NCBI RefSeq assembly: GCF_029839275.1
Contig: NZ_JAOCAH010000004.1
Location: 248,001-312,000, forward strand
Source: Pseudomonas sp. GD03944
GTDB taxonomy: Bacteria; Pseudomonadota; Gammaproteobacteria; Pseudomonadales; Pseudomonadaceae
Length of the DNA: 64,000 bases
Reading direction: 5' to 3'
A program made the translations under genes and the position numbers. Positions 1-9,096 of this stretch are shown piece after piece. The notes beneath the pieces are model-generated. The model worked only from the letters and a program-made list of their open reading frames with translations. It was not told the DNA's origin and ran no database searches. Positions within the stretch are counted from its first letter, which is position 1, and every line of letters starts with the position of its first letter.

Positions 1-1
1 G

Positions 2-700
2 GAACTGAACCTGTTTTCCATGCCGTTCCTGATGCGCGATAACGCTGACCTGGACGCCATCACGCAGGGGGAGGCGGGCAAGCTGGCCTTCGCCGCCATC
101 GAACAGCGTGGAATCATGCCGCTGGCCTGGGGCGAGAACGGATTTCGCGAGCTGTCCAACTCGGCCAAACCGGTGCGCACGCCCGCCGACCTGAAGGGGT
201 TGAAGATCCGCGTGGTCGGCTCGCCGCTGTTCCAGGACACCTTCAATGCGCTGGGGGCCAACCCCACGCAAATGAGCTGGGCCGACGCCAAGCCAGCGCT
301 GACCACTGGCGCGGTGGATGGCCAGGAGAACCCGATCTCGGTATTCGACGTGGCGCGGGTCGATCAGGTGGGGCAGAAATACCTGACGCTGTGGCACTAC
401 ATGGCCGACCCGTTGATCTTCGCGGTCAACCAGCGCGTCTGGAAGACCTTGCCGGAGGCTGACCGCGAACTGCTCGAACAGGCGGCCATCGACGCCGGGA
501 AATGGGAAATCGAACTGTCCCGCGGTCAGCAGGCACAGCGTCTGGCGGACATCCGCAGCCGTGGTGTCGAGGTCGTCGAGTTGAGCGACGCCGAGCGTCA
601 GGCGTTCGTCGACGCGACCCAGAGCGTGCATGAAAAGTGGGCTTCCAAGGTCGGTGACGAACTGCTCGATGCTGCCCGCAACACCATCGCCAAACCCTGA
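2..700 (+). CDS. dctP: TRAP transporter substrate-binding protein DctP family (5' partial)
   Basis: Periplasmic solute-binding component of a tripartite ATP-independent periplasmic (TRAP) transporter. The reading frame is open from base 2, so the signal peptide and N-terminal lobe lie outside the window; about 232 residues remain. The visible part has the DctP-family core around KPVRTPADLKGLKIRV, followed by GANPTQMSW and the segment TTGAVDGQENPI, which carries residues that normally line the ligand pocket. It is followed 47 bp later by the small and large permeases in the same direction, the usual P-Q-M order. The substrate (C4-dicarboxylate or another organic acid) cannot be told from the sequence. 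Family assignment is firm, specificity is not. Confidence 0.9.
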   Translation, partial: ELNLFSMPFLMRDNADLDAITQGEAGKLAFAAIEQRGIMPLAWGENGFRELSNSAKPVRTPADLKGLKIRVVGSPLFQDTFNALGANPTQMSWADAKPALTTGAVDGQENPISVFDVARVDQVGQKYLTLWHYMADPLIFAVNQRVWKTLPEADRELLEQAAIDAGKWEIELSRGQQAQRLADIRSRGVEVVELSDAERQAFVDATQSVHEKWASKVGDELLDAARNTIAKP

Positions 701-747
701 CCCGCCGCCCGGGAGCCCGTGCGGCTCCCGCCGGTTTCGAGGAAGCC

Positions 748-1224
748 ATGAACAAACAAACGGACGCGCCCATCGAGCGCGTACTGGCCACCCTGGCCCT
801 GGTGATCATCAGCCTGATCAGCCTGGCCAACGTCGTGGTGCGTTATTTCACCGATGCGTCATTCGCCTTCACCGAAGAAATCTCGGTATTTCTGCTGGTC
901 GTGCTGACCTTTGGCGGTGCCTCCGTGGCGCTGCGGCGCAACCGGCATATTCGCATCGGGTTTCTCGAGCGCCTGTTCCCGTCCCTGCGCACCCCGCTGA
1001 TCATTCTGCAGTGGCTGGCCGGCGTGCTGGTGCTCGGGCTGATCCTCTGGTTCGGGGGGCAATTCGCCTGGGAGGAGTACCAGTGGCAATCGGAGTCGCC
1101 GGGCCTGGGGCTGCCGAACTGGTGGTATGTGGTCTGGTTGCCGCTGCTCAGCGTGTTGATGCTCGTGCGCCTGAGCCAGATGACCCTGGACCGGCTGCGT
1201 GGGGAGGCCGGCGATGAGTCCTGA
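748..1224 (+). CDS. dctQ: TRAP transporter small permease DctQ family
   Basis: 158-residue inner-membrane protein with four hydrophobic segments (about residues 12-32, 44-63, 87-108 and 128-145), the size and topology of the DctQ small permease that bridges the binding protein to the large permease. An AGGAAG ribosome binding site lies just before the ATG. The gene overlaps the start of the large permease by 11 bp, which indicates translational coupling within the TRAP operon. Confidence 0.9.
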   Translation: MNKQTDAPIERVLATLALVIISLISLANVVVRYFTDASFAFTEEISVFLLVVLTFGGASVALRRNRHIRIGFLERLFPSLRTPLIILQWLAGVLVLGLILWFGGQFAWEEYQWQSESPGLGLPNWWYVVWLPLLSVLMLVRLSQMTLDRLRGEAGDES

Positions 1225-2512
1225 TGTCTGGTTGATCGTCAGCTTCCTGGCGCTCCTGCTGCTCGGCGTTCCGGTGGCCTTTGCCCTTGGTTTGTCCGGT
1301 GCCATCGGCATTCTCGTCGGCCTGTCTCCCGATATGCTCGCCACGCTGGGTACCAACACCTACAACGGCGTGGCCAAGTACCCGCTGATTGCCATTCCGC
1401 TGTTCATCCTCACCGGGCTGGTGTTCGAAAAGGCCGGCGTGGCCCTGCGCCTGGTGCGTTTCGCCCAGGCGCTGATCGGCCCGCGCCATGGTGGCCTGGC
1501 GATGGTCGCGGTGCTGGTCTGCCTGATCATGGGCGGCATGAGCGGCTCCGGTCCTGCCGATGCGGCCGCGGTCGCCATGGTGATGCTGCCGAGCATGACC
1601 AAGGCCGGCTACCCCAAGCCGTTTTCCGCCACGCTGATCGCCGCGTCGGCCTCCACGGCCATCCTGATTCCACCCTCGATCGCCCTCATTCTGTACTCCA
1701 TCGTGGTACCGGGGGTCGATCTGCGGGCGCTATTCGCTGCCGGGTTGTTCCCCGGCATCCTGGCGGGCGCCGTGCTGTTGCTGCCGGTCTGGCTGCTGTC
1801 GCGTCGCTATGGCTGGGAGTCGCCAGAGGGAGCCGAACGCCCGCCGTTGTGGCCCAGCTTCAAGCAGGCGCTGCCGGCACTGTTCGCTCCGGTGCTGATT
1901 CTCGGCGGCTTGCGCAGCGGGCTGTTCACGCCCACCGAGGCCGCGGTGGCAGGGGTGGCTTATGGCGTGGCGGTGGGGCTGTTCCTGACCCGTGAGCTGG
2001 ACTGGCGCAGCCTGTGGAAACTGTGTGGCGAGGCGGCGATCATTTCCGGTGTGGTGATGCTGATCATCGCGCTGGCCGGTATCTTCGCCTGGGCCGGCAC
2101 CCTGCTCGGCACGTTCCGGCACATGGCCGAATGGTTGATCTCGCTGTCGGACAACGGCTGGGTACTGCTGGGCCTGGTGATGGTCGCGGTTCTGCTGGCC
2201 GGCATGCTGCTGGATGCCATTTCCATCTACCTGATCCTGATGCCGATCCTGATCCCGGTGATGCAGCACTTTGGCTGGAACCCCGTGTGGTTCGGCATTC
2301 TCCTGGCGATGAACATTGCCATCGGCCAGTTCACGCCGCCGGTGGCGATCAACCTGATGGTCACCACCGAAGTCGCGAAGATTCGCCTGGAGCAGACCAT
2401 CGGCTGGGCCTTTTTGTTCGTCGTGGTCATGGGGGCAGCGCTGGTGCTGGTCGCTGTCTTTCCGGAGATCGCCCTGTGGTTGCCACGTAAACTGGGTTAC
2501 AGCGTAGAGTGA
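1214..2512 (+). CDS. dctM: TRAP transporter large permease DctM family
   Basis: 432-residue multi-span permease, the sodium-coupled translocating subunit of the TRAP transporter. Diagnostic pieces include GGMSGSGPADAAAVAMVM in the first half and the C-terminal segment GQFTPPVAINLMVTTEVAK, both typical of DctM. I chose ATG 1214 because GGGAGG precedes it by about 7 bases; an in-frame GTG at 1199 would overlap dctQ further. The gene ends in a GC-rich hairpin, so it appears to be the last gene of the operon. Together with the DctP and DctQ genes it completes one transporter. Confidence 0.92.
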   Translation: MSPDVWLIVSFLALLLLGVPVAFALGLSGAIGILVGLSPDMLATLGTNTYNGVAKYPLIAIPLFILTGLVFEKAGVALRLVRFAQALIGPRHGGLAMVAVLVCLIMGGMSGSGPADAAAVAMVMLPSMTKAGYPKPFSATLIAASASTAILIPPSIALILYSIVVPGVDLRALFAAGLFPGILAGAVLLLPVWLLSRRYGWESPEGAERPPLWPSFKQALPALFAPVLILGGLRSGLFTPTEAAVAGVAYGVAVGLFLTRELDWRSLWKLCGEAAIISGVVMLIIALAGIFAWAGTLLGTFRHMAEWLISLSDNGWVLLGLVMVAVLLAGMLLDAISIYLILMPILIPVMQHFGWNPVWFGILLAMNIAIGQFTPPVAINLMVTTEVAKIRLEQTIGWAFLFVVVMGAALVLVAVFPEIALWLPRKLGYSVE

Positions 2513-2516
2513 TGTC

Positions 2517-2543
2517 CCGGGCGCCGTGAACCTCGGCGCCCGG
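2517..2543 (+). terminator. Hairpin after the TRAP operon
   Basis: A 10-bp perfect stem (CCGGGCGCCG at 2517-2526 and CGGCGCCCGG at 2534-2543) with a 7-base loop starts 5 bases after the dctM stop codon. It lacks a clear T run, so it may be a weak or Rho-assisted terminator, or an mRNA-stabilising hairpin. Confidence 0.5.
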
Positions 2544-2619
2544 TTCCGGAACCATCGGGCCATGGTCAGGTCGATTATCAGGAGCCGCCCGCAAGGGCCA
2601 CTGACAAGGAGTTGATTCC

Positions 2620-2778
2620 ATGGACCTGATCCGCATTCTGATCGCCATCCTCTTGCCGCCGCTGGGCGTCTTCCTGCAAGTCGGTTTCGGGGGCGCCTTC
2701 TGGCTGAACATTCTGTTGACCCTGCTGGGCTACATCCCGGGGATCGTCCATGCGGTGTACATCATCGCCAAGCGCTGA
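2620..2778 (+). CDS. Pmp3/YqaE family small membrane protein
   Basis: A 52-residue membrane peptide. It reads MDLIRILIAILLPPLGVF and continues with the Pmp3 signature LNILLTLLGYIPGIVHA near the C-terminus. Two hydrophobic helices (about 4-23 and 28-49) joined by a Gly-rich turn match the UPF0057/Pmp3/YqaE family in both size and motif. Family members in yeast and plants influence membrane potential and salt tolerance; the bacterial role is poorly defined. AAGGAG lies 8-9 bases upstream of the ATG. A strong terminator follows, so the gene is probably a single cistron. Confidence 0.85.
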   Translation: MDLIRILIAILLPPLGVFLQVGFGGAFWLNILLTLLGYIPGIVHAVYIIAKR

Positions 2779-2797
2779 GCGGGATTCAGCGCAACAG

Positions 2798-2825
2798 AAA
2801 GCCGCGTCATTGCGCGGCTTTTTTG
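2798..2825 (+). terminator. Rho-independent terminator after the Pmp3-like gene
   Basis: AAAGCCGCG (2798-2806) pairs with CGCGGCTTT (2813-2821) around a 6-base loop and runs into a T tract to 2824. On the minus strand the same hairpin, with its A-rich flank, lies just beyond the adhesin stop and could terminate that gene too. Confidence 0.85.
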
Positions 2826-2843
2826 TGGGTGGCTATCGCGGTT

Positions 2844-5800
2844 CTACCACTCGTAGCCCACACCGAGCGACAGGCCGATGTTGCCTTGTGCGTTGCCGGA
2901 ACCCGAGGCTCTGTAGGTCCAGGTGCCGTCTTCCGAGCGGCCGGAGAGGCCGATGGCCAGGGCCGATTGCCCTTGGTACACCGAGGTGCCCATCGCCAGC
3001 ATCGAACGGCCTGGCGACGACGCGGTCGGCAACGCGGCCATGGCCATTGCCGACGCGATACCGGAGTAGGTGTCCTGGCGAAGTTGCCCGATCTGGCGGT
3101 CGGTGTAGGCGTTGGCGTCCTGCAATACGCGTCCTGCCGACTGTTGGGATATCTGGCGTGCCTGGTTCAGGTTGACCGCGTCCGTGCCCTGGGTTGCCTC
3201 TGCCACGTTGGTGACCTGGCGCTCGGCACCCGCGCTGCCCACCGAGACGGTGTTGGGGCGGCTGGCTTCAGACCCGGCACCAAGGGCGACGCTGTTGTCC
3301 GCCGACGCCTTGGCGTTGCCGCCGATGGCGACGCTGCCGGCGCCCTGAGCCGCCGAACCGGCACCGGATGCCACGGCGTTCGTGCCGGTGGCGACGGCAT
3401 TGGCGCCCGCCGCGACGGCTTGGCTGCCCGGGGCCACGGTAGGCAGGTCGCTGCCATCACCCTTGGTGTCGGTGGCGATGCCCGCGGTGCGTTTGCCCAC
3501 CTCGTCGACCCGCTGCGCCACGGTATTGAGCTGCGCGCCAGTCACGGCTTCGGTGCTGGTTTCGTTGACCGCGCCGTCTTTCAAACCGGCCAGGGTGCGG
3601 GGGCCGCTGGTGCCGTTCAGGTCAACCCGCGTGCCGTCCTTGTCCTTCGCCAGCGTGATGTCGCGGGTGGTCGGGTCCTGGCGAACCAGGCCCAGCTCAC
3701 CGGCGTCCAGCTGATCGCGCATGGTGCCGACATCCGCTGCCACGGTGTTCACGTTGTTGCTGACGGCGGCGATGTTGTCGTCCAGTTGCTCGATAGCGCT
3801 GCCGACGTTACCAACGGGGGCGGCGCCGGGTGTGGCCCGGCCATCGGGGCCGACGGTGTGGAGCGTATAGGCCGGCCCGGTCACCGTGCCATCGTCATTG
3901 ACGGTGGCGCCACCGCCCAGGCTGTCGGCAAGGGCCTGCTTGGCTGCTTTCTCGGCTTCGGCGATACGCGCGGCAACCGTTTCGCCAGCGGCAATCCCGG
4001 CCAGTTGACGGGTGTGTGTGTCGCTGGCGTCCTTGGCCTGGTCAGCGGTGCTGGCCACCTGGTCCAGCTGGCCTTTGTTGACCGCATCGGTTGCTGCCTC
4101 ACCGGCCGCCAGGTTGACGATGCGGTTGTTCGGTTGCTCGCCGTGGCTGGCACTGAAACCGCCGGCGGACTCATCCCACAGCAAGCTGTCGTCGCGCAGC
4201 CCCTGAACGGCCTGCCCGACTTGCTGCAGCGCCACGCCCTGGCTCTGGACGGTGTCGTTGACCCTGCCCACGTTGGCGTCCAGCGCGGACAGTGCATCGC
4301 CCACGTTGTCGAGCGGCTGCTGGGAGGGCTGCGTACTGCCGTCCTCGGCAATATGGCTGATGGCATAGGCTAGCGCAGAGGGCTGGCCGGTTTCGTCCAC
4401 CGTGGAGCCTCCACCCAATGCGTGCGCGATGAAATCGCCCATGGATTGGCTTGCGTCCGTGACCGCCTGCCTGATACGACCGACGACGGTTTCTTCCGGA
4501 GCCAACCCATTGAGCTGGCGCGCTGCGATATCCGAGGCAGCCTTGGCGCTATCGGCCGTGCCTTGCGCGGCATCGGCAGCATTCTGGGCGGTACTGGCGG
4601 CAGTGATGGCGTTGTTGGCGGTGCCTTGAGCTGCCTCAGCGGCACCGTGAGCGGTGTTGGCAGCGGTCAGTGCAGTGTCGGCGGTGTTCTGTGCTGTGTC
4701 TGCCGTACCTTGGGCGGCGTTGGCAGCTGCCAGCGCAGTGTTCGCGGTGCCCTGCGCAGCATCGGCTGCATCCTGAGCCGTGCTGGCTGCAATAACGGCG
4801 CTGTTGGCAGTTCCTTGAGCGGCGTCAGCGGTGCCCTGGGCAGTGTTGGCAGCGGTCAGTGCAGCGTTGGCGGTGCCTTGCGCGGCATCGGCTGCGTCCT
4901 GAGCGTTGCCGGCCGTAGTGACGGCGTTGTCGGCAGTGCCTTGTGCCGCGTCAGCGGCACCCTGGGCAGTGTTGGCAGCGGCCAGTGCGGTATTGGCGGT
5001 GCCTTGCGCGGCGACCGCTGCGCTTTGCGCCGCATCAGCGACTTCGCCGACAGCTTCGAGCTGGCTCACGTTGACAGCGTCGGTGTCGCTGACACCTGCC
5101 GCCACATTGGCGATCTTGCTGGTGGTCTGGTCGCCATGGCTGGCGTCGAATGCACCGAGTGCTTCGTTCCACAGAAGGCTGTCGTCAGCCAGGCCATCGA
5201 CGCGGCTGTTGACCGTGCCGATGCTGTCGCCCAGGGCGGAGATTGCAGCACCCGCGTTGTTATGGGTGGTTGGGGCTGCAACGGTGCCATCGGCGTTGAT
5301 TGCCGCGACCTCGTAGGCCGGAGCGCCGAGCGTGCCGTCGTCTGCCGCCGTTGCGCCGCCGCCCAAGGCCGCGGCGATGGATTCGCCGACGGCCTTGATG
5401 CGGTCGATGACGGTTTCTTCAGGACCGATGCCAGCCAGTTGGCTACTGGCGGAACCGGCCGCCGCCTTGGCTTCGTCGGCCGCCCGTTGAGCAGTACCGG
5501 CGGCGGTCAACGCGTTGTTGGCGGTGCCCTGGGCAGCCTCTGCTGCACCCTGGGCGGCGTTGGCAGCGCTCAATGCAGTGTTGGCAGTGCCTTGTGCAGC
5601 ATCAGCAGCACCTTGAGCCGCGTTGGCCGCCGTCAATGCATTACTGGCCGTGCCCTGCGCCGCGTCTGCCGCGCGCTGCGCGGTGCCGGCGGCAGTCAGC
5701 GCACTGTCTGCGGTACCTTGCGCCGCATCAGCAGCATTCTGGGCGTTACCAGCAGCTGCGACGGCTGTGTTGGCAGTGCTCTGAGCAGCGTCGGCGGCAT

Positions 5801-8738
5801 CCTGAGCCGAGTTGGCTGCAGTCAGTGCAGTCGTGGCGGTGCCTTGTGCCGCTTCTGCGGCGGTTTGAGCTGTAGTGGCAGCGCTCTGCGCCGCATCAGC
5901 GACTTCGCTGACGGCGTCGAGCTGGCTCACGTTGACGGCGTCGGTGTCGCTGACACCTGCCGCCACATTGGCGATCTTGCTGGTGCTCTGGTCGCCATGG
6001 CTGGCGTCGAATGCACCGAGTGCTTCGTTCCACAGAAGGCTGTCGTCAGCCAGGCCATCGACGCGGCTGTTGACCGTGCCGATGCTGTCGCCCAGGGCGG
6101 AGATTGCAGCACCCGCGTTGTTATGGGTGGTTGGGGCTGCAACGGTGCCATCGGCGTTGATTGCCGCGACCTCGTAGGCCGGAGCGCCGAGCGTGCCGTC
6201 GTCTGCCGCCGTTGCGCCGCCGCCCAAGGCCGCGGCGATGGATTCGCCGACGGCCTTGATGCGGTCGATGACGGTTTCTTCAGGACCGATGCCAGCGAGC
6301 TGGCTACTGGCGGAACCGGCCGCCGCCTTGGCTTCGTCGGCCGCCCGTTGAGCAGTACCGGCGGCGGTCAACGCGCTGTTGGCGGTGCCCTGGGCAGCAT
6401 CAGCACTGGCTTTGGCTGCGTCAGCAGCGGCCTTGGCATTTGCAAGTTCCGCCGCGTTCTGCGCGATGTCACCGGCATTCTTCGCGATGTCCTGGGTGTT
6501 CTGCGTGACGCGCCCATCCACACTGGCCAGCTGATCGTTGGTGGCTTTGAGTTGCGCCCCGGTCACGGCTTCCGTGCTGTCGGCCGTCAGTGCGGCGTCC
6601 TTGAGGCCGGCCACGGTGCGCACACCGTCTGTGCCCGTCATATCGACCCTGGCGCCGTCTGTGTCCTTGGCCACCGTGATGGCCCTGGTATCGGCGTTCT
6701 GCTGCACCAGGCCGATTTCGCCTTTTTCGAGCTGGCTCTCCAGTGTCGCCAATGCGGTTGCGTTGGTTTGCACGCCATCAGCGTTTCTGGCCACATCGTC
6801 CGCTAGGCCAATGACGGCACCGGCCAGGCTACCCAGCGCCTGGTCCTGCTTGACGAGCTCAGCATCGAGTGCCTTGATGCCGCCGAGCAAGTTCTCAGCG
6901 TATTCTGTGCCCTGTCCCGGGCTGTTGAGTTCCAGCACCGGCATCGCCAGCTTGCCGTCCTCGGTCACCCCCACCCCCATGGCTTGAGCGATGTTGGCCA
7001 CATCGGCACCGCCAGCGGGACGTGCAATCAGCTCGTCGATCTGCGCCTGCTGAGCGGCATCCCGGGCCTCCAGCGCGCCGGCCTGCCGGGAGACCTTACC
7101 GATTTCGCTGTAAGCGGCGAACAGCTGCGAGCCGTTGACGGCGTCGGTGCTGCCAGCGCTGATCCGCCCGGCTGCGACGTTGATTATCTGGCGTTGCTCT
7201 GCCTCCGAGCCGACAGAGACGACGTGTTGCGGATTACCCCCGGCGAAGTTGTAGAGTTGCCCAGCGAGGGTCACCTGGCCGTAAGGCACCGCGGCTGCCA
7301 CATCCGGATCGTTACCCGTCACAGAGTTGGAGCCAAGCGCGACGCTGTGGGCATGCTGGCTGACGGCGCCTTGCCCGATCGCCACGCCGAAGTTGGCTGA
7401 GGTTGTGCTCCCAAAGCCGATCGCGATACCTGAGTCGCCAGCGCTTCCTACTTCATCCCGTCCACCAGCAGTGCTATTTGAATTACCGACAGTGGCATTC
7501 CGGCCGATCGCGATGGAGTGGCGCCCATAGGCCTGAGAGTTGCGACCGCCTGCGAACGCTGCAGCCCCGCCAGAGGTTGCAAAGGCACCGACAGATGTCG
7601 CGCGCTCACCTGCGGCACTGGCGTTTGCCCCTAGAGCCGTGCCGCGTTCTCCTGCGGCACTGGTGTTTGTCCCTAGAGCCGTGCCGCGGTCTCCTGCGGC
7701 CGCGGCCGACATGCCAATGGCCACGCCGACTTGGGGAGCGCTGGCCGAAAACCCAACAGCGACGCCGGTATTGGTCGCACTTGCACTCTCACCAATGGCA
7801 ACGGCCGCGCGGGAATTGCCGGATGGCGTTGAGGCGTTACGGCCGATAGCAATCCCAGCCTCGGTTCCGGCAGAGGCCCCGATACCAATCGCCATGGCAT
7901 CGAACGTATTCGTATTTACCGTAGTGGTTGCGTCGCCGATACGGATGTTATTGCGCCTGCGCCCATCATTGTCTGTCGAACGGTCGCCAAGGCCGAGAAA
8001 GCCGCTGTTTACATTCAGTTCGCCGCCGAGACTCAGTGAGAGCGAGCCGGAGGTGGGCTGCAATTGATATCCTCCGGTGCCATAGAAGAGCACACGGTTG
8101 GTCTGCGTCCTCGCGTTGCTTGGATCGCAGTTTGAGACGTCCCGCCGCAATATTCTGCTGGGGGTAGCGGCCGTTTCTCCACTGGTATCGTTGAGGAGGA
8201 TTCGATCAGCCCGAACGTGGGTGCAACTGCTGGCGACGGACGAGCCGTTGATGAAAATGCCCTGATCCGAAGCCGCAACGGGCGTGACGGCGACGAGGCC
8301 CGCTGCGGCCGCGACGCCCAGTAGGCCGAGGCCGCGCGGGGACTTCATTCCCAGCACCCGGTAGGATGCACGCAGCGCCGCCATGAGCCTGCGCCGAACG
8401 GACCAATACTGTGCGCCCGCGCCCAGCCAGTGGGCGGCGAACATCTGCGAACCGTTGGCGGCGTTGGCGCGGGGGGCTTTTACGGAGCCCGGTGCAGCGG
8501 TGATGACCAGCAACTGCCGACTGCAGGCGGAGTCGCGCTCGGCCGCGTTGTCGTTGAATGCCAGGTTCACGCTCAACGACCGCTGTGCCATCTGCAGTTC
8601 ACCGCCTGCGTCCCTGTGCGGAACGAGGCTCGGGTCTTCATGGCCACGGTAAAGCGAGTCAATGAACACGCGGATCGGATTGATTGGCGCGGATTTGATA
8701 GAGGCGCTCCGCATGGCGGCGCGTAATGTCGTATTCAC
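2844..8738 (-). CDS. Giant trimeric autotransporter adhesin (YadA-like)
   Basis: Surface adhesin of the type Vc secretion family, about 1964 residues from the chosen GTG. Order: a long basic pre-region; a hydrophobic signal-like stretch after MKSPRGLGLLG; a left-handed beta-roll head rich in AIGxxAxAxG repeats (encoded about 7300-7900); a neck with STDAVNGSQLFAA; long Ala/Gln coiled-coil stalks with several TDAVNxxQL connectors; a second short head (VAIGGNAKASADNSVALG); and a C-terminal YadA anchor ending GLSLGVGYEW, with the terminal aromatic typical of outer-membrane beta barrels. I preferred GTG at 8738 because GGGGTGAG lies six bases upstream; an in-frame ATG exists at 8837, and ATGs at 8591, 8384 and 8348 are possible. 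Three chains would form one fibre. It is transcribed divergently from a Roc-like signalling cassette. Confidence 0.9.
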   Translation of the reverse strand: MNTTLRAAMRSASIKSAPINPIRVFIDSLYRGHEDPSLVPHRDAGGELQMAQRSLSVNLAFNDNAAERDSACSRQLLVITAAPGSVKAPRANAANGSQMFAAHWLGAGAQYWSVRRRLMAALRASYRVLGMKSPRGLGLLGVAAAAGLVAVTPVAASDQGIFINGSSVASSCTHVRADRILLNDTSGETAATPSRILRRDVSNCDPSNARTQTNRVLFYGTGGYQLQPTSGSLSLSLGGELNVNSGFLGLGDRSTDNDGRRRNNIRIGDATTTVNTNTFDAMAIGIGASAGTEAGIAIGRNASTPSGNSRAAVAIGESASATNTGVAVGFSASAPQVGVAIGMSAAAAGDRGTALGTNTSAAGERGTALGANASAAGERATSVGAFATSGGAAAFAGGRNSQAYGRHSIAIGRNATVGNSNSTAGGRDEVGSAGDSGIAIGFGSTTSANFGVAIGQGAVSQHAHSVALGSNSVTGNDPDVAAAVPYGQVTLAGQLYNFAGGNPQHVVSVGSEAEQRQIINVAAGRISAGSTDAVNGSQLFAAYSEIGKVSRQAGALEARDAAQQAQIDELIARPAGGADVANIAQAMGVGVTEDGKLAMPVLELNSPGQGTEYAENLLGGIKALDAELVKQDQALGSLAGAVIGLADDVARNADGVQTNATALATLESQLEKGEIGLVQQNADTRAITVAKDTDGARVDMTGTDGVRTVAGLKDAALTADSTEAVTGAQLKATNDQLASVDGRVTQNTQDIAKNAGDIAQNAAELANAKAAADAAKASADAAQGTANSALTAAGTAQRAADEAKAAAGSASSQLAGIGPEETVIDRIKAVGESIAAALGGGATAADDGTLGAPAYEVAAINADGTVAAPTTHNNAGAAISALGDSIGTVNSRVDGLADDSLLWNEALGAFDASHGDQSTSKIANVAAGVSDTDAVNVSQLDAVSEVADAAQSAATTAQTAAEAAQGTATTALTAANSAQDAADAAQSTANTAVAAAGNAQNAADAAQGTADSALTAAGTAQRAADAAQGTASNALTAANAAQGAADAAQGTANTALSAANAAQGAAEAAQGTANNALTAAGTAQRAADEAKAAAGSASSQLAGIGPEETVIDRIKAVGESIAAALGGGATAADDGTLGAPAYEVAAINADGTVAAPTTHNNAGAAISALGDSIGTVNSRVDGLADDSLLWNEALGAFDASHGDQTTSKIANVAAGVSDTDAVNVSQLEAVGEVADAAQSAAVAAQGTANTALAAANTAQGAADAAQGTADNAVTTAGNAQDAADAAQGTANAALTAANTAQGTADAAQGTANSAVIAASTAQDAADAAQGTANTALAAANAAQGTADTAQNTADTALTAANTAHGAAEAAQGTANNAITAASTAQNAADAAQGTADSAKAASDIAARQLNGLAPEETVVGRIRQAVTDASQSMGDFIAHALGGGSTVDETGQPSALAYAISHIAEDGSTQPSQQPLDNVGDALSALDANVGRVNDTVQSQGVALQQVGQAVQGLRDDSLLWDESAGGFSASHGEQPNNRIVNLAAGEAATDAVNKGQLDQVASTADQAKDASDTHTRQLAGIAAGETVAARIAEAEKAAKQALADSLGGGATVNDDGTVTGPAYTLHTVGPDGRATPGAAPVGNVGSAIEQLDDNIAAVSNNVNTVAADVGTMRDQLDAGELGLVRQDPTTRDITLAKDKDGTRVDLNGTSGPRTLAGLKDGAVNETSTEAVTGAQLNTVAQRVDEVGKRTAGIATDTKGDGSDLPTVAPGSQAVAAGANAVATGTNAVASGAGSAAQGAGSVAIGGNAKASADNSVALGAGSEASRPNTVSVGSAGAERQVTNVAEATQGTDAVNLNQARQISQQSAGRVLQDANAYTDRQIGQLRQDTYSGIASAMAMAALPTASSPGRSMLAMGTSVYQGQSALAIGLSGRSEDGTWTYRASGSGNAQGNIGLSLGVGYEW
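4540..5025 (-). repeat. Coiled-coil tandem repeats, 63-bp unit (8 copies)
   Basis: Within the adhesin, about eight consecutive copies of a 21-residue unit of the form AQGTANxALxAANxAQxAADA (63 bp, three heptads). Copies differ at a few positions. The heptad length and Ala/Gln content fit a trimeric coiled-coil stalk. Confidence 0.8.
5026..5537 (-). repeat. Long internal direct repeat, copy 1 of 2
   Basis: A near-identical block of about 512 bp shared with 5887-6398 at an offset of exactly 861 bp. It encodes the module with LAGIGPEETVIDRIKAVGES, GGGATAADDGTLGAPAYEV and DDSLLWNEALGAFDASHGDQ. Only scattered single-base differences are visible. The repeat could support unequal recombination. Confidence 0.85.
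5538..5886 (-). repeat. Coiled-coil tandem repeats, 63-bp unit (6 copies)
   Basis: A second array of the 21-residue AQGTAxxALxAAxxAQxAADA unit, about six copies, lying between the two 512-bp duplicated blocks of the adhesin. Confidence 0.75.
5887..6398 (-). repeat. Long internal direct repeat, copy 2 of 2
   Basis: Partner of 5026-5537. The same stalk/connector module is encoded with near-identical DNA. The high nucleotide identity contrasts with the more diverged flanking 63-bp units and suggests a recent duplication or ongoing gene conversion. Confidence 0.85.
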
Positions 8739-9096
8739 AGTTAACTCACCCCGTAACACATGTTTATTCGAACCATTAATAAATGAGTTTTTATTAACGA
8801 CTTGAGTTGGCCGATTACGGCCGAGCGTTGCGCGCACATACTTGGTAAGGCGTCGGCTACTTGATGAGCCACATGCAGGCGTTATGTACTGGCGCGGTTT
8901 GATGGTTGCGATAGGCAGCGTCGCAAACGTTACGGGGCGGCATTCTGGGAGGTGGAGCCATCTGGAAAAATAAGACTGCTCCTAAAAACGCGGGGGGCGG
9001 TGCGCTGATTAGTGGGTAATCAATGCGTTGCCATTTTTTTTGTTTTTGCTTTTTTAGTCCCATTCTTATTTTTCTAAAAGCGGGTAGTGATTAGTT
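8739..9096. promoter_or_regulatory. AT-rich divergent regulatory region between adhesin and EAL gene
   Basis: This 358-bp stretch separates the divergent adhesin and EAL genes and is visibly richer in A and T than its surroundings (for example the T runs at 9035-9057 and the A/T block at 8761-8800). It should hold both promoters. I do not see a confident -35/-10 pair. Pieces such as TCCTAAAA near 8980 and TTCTTATTTTTC near 9064 loosely resemble half of the inverted repeat found in front of the response regulator gene. A 68-codon minus-strand frame here has no recognisable content. Confidence 0.5.

Noticed and set aside
4540..6400. Repetitive DNA considered as a CRISPR array
   Set aside because: The repeats are 63-bp in-frame coding units of a coiled coil without unique spacers; no cas genes are nearby.
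4422..6806. Long plus-strand open frames opposite the adhesin gene (also 2823-4373)
   Set aside because: They are reverse-strand images of the repetitive adhesin: low-complexity Gly/Ser/Cys-rich products with no domain, while the minus frame encodes a complete adhesin.
8857..9063. 68-codon minus-strand frame in the adhesin/EAL divergent region
   Set aside because: AT-rich, Lys/Gln-biased start, no family resemblance, and it would occupy the promoter region.
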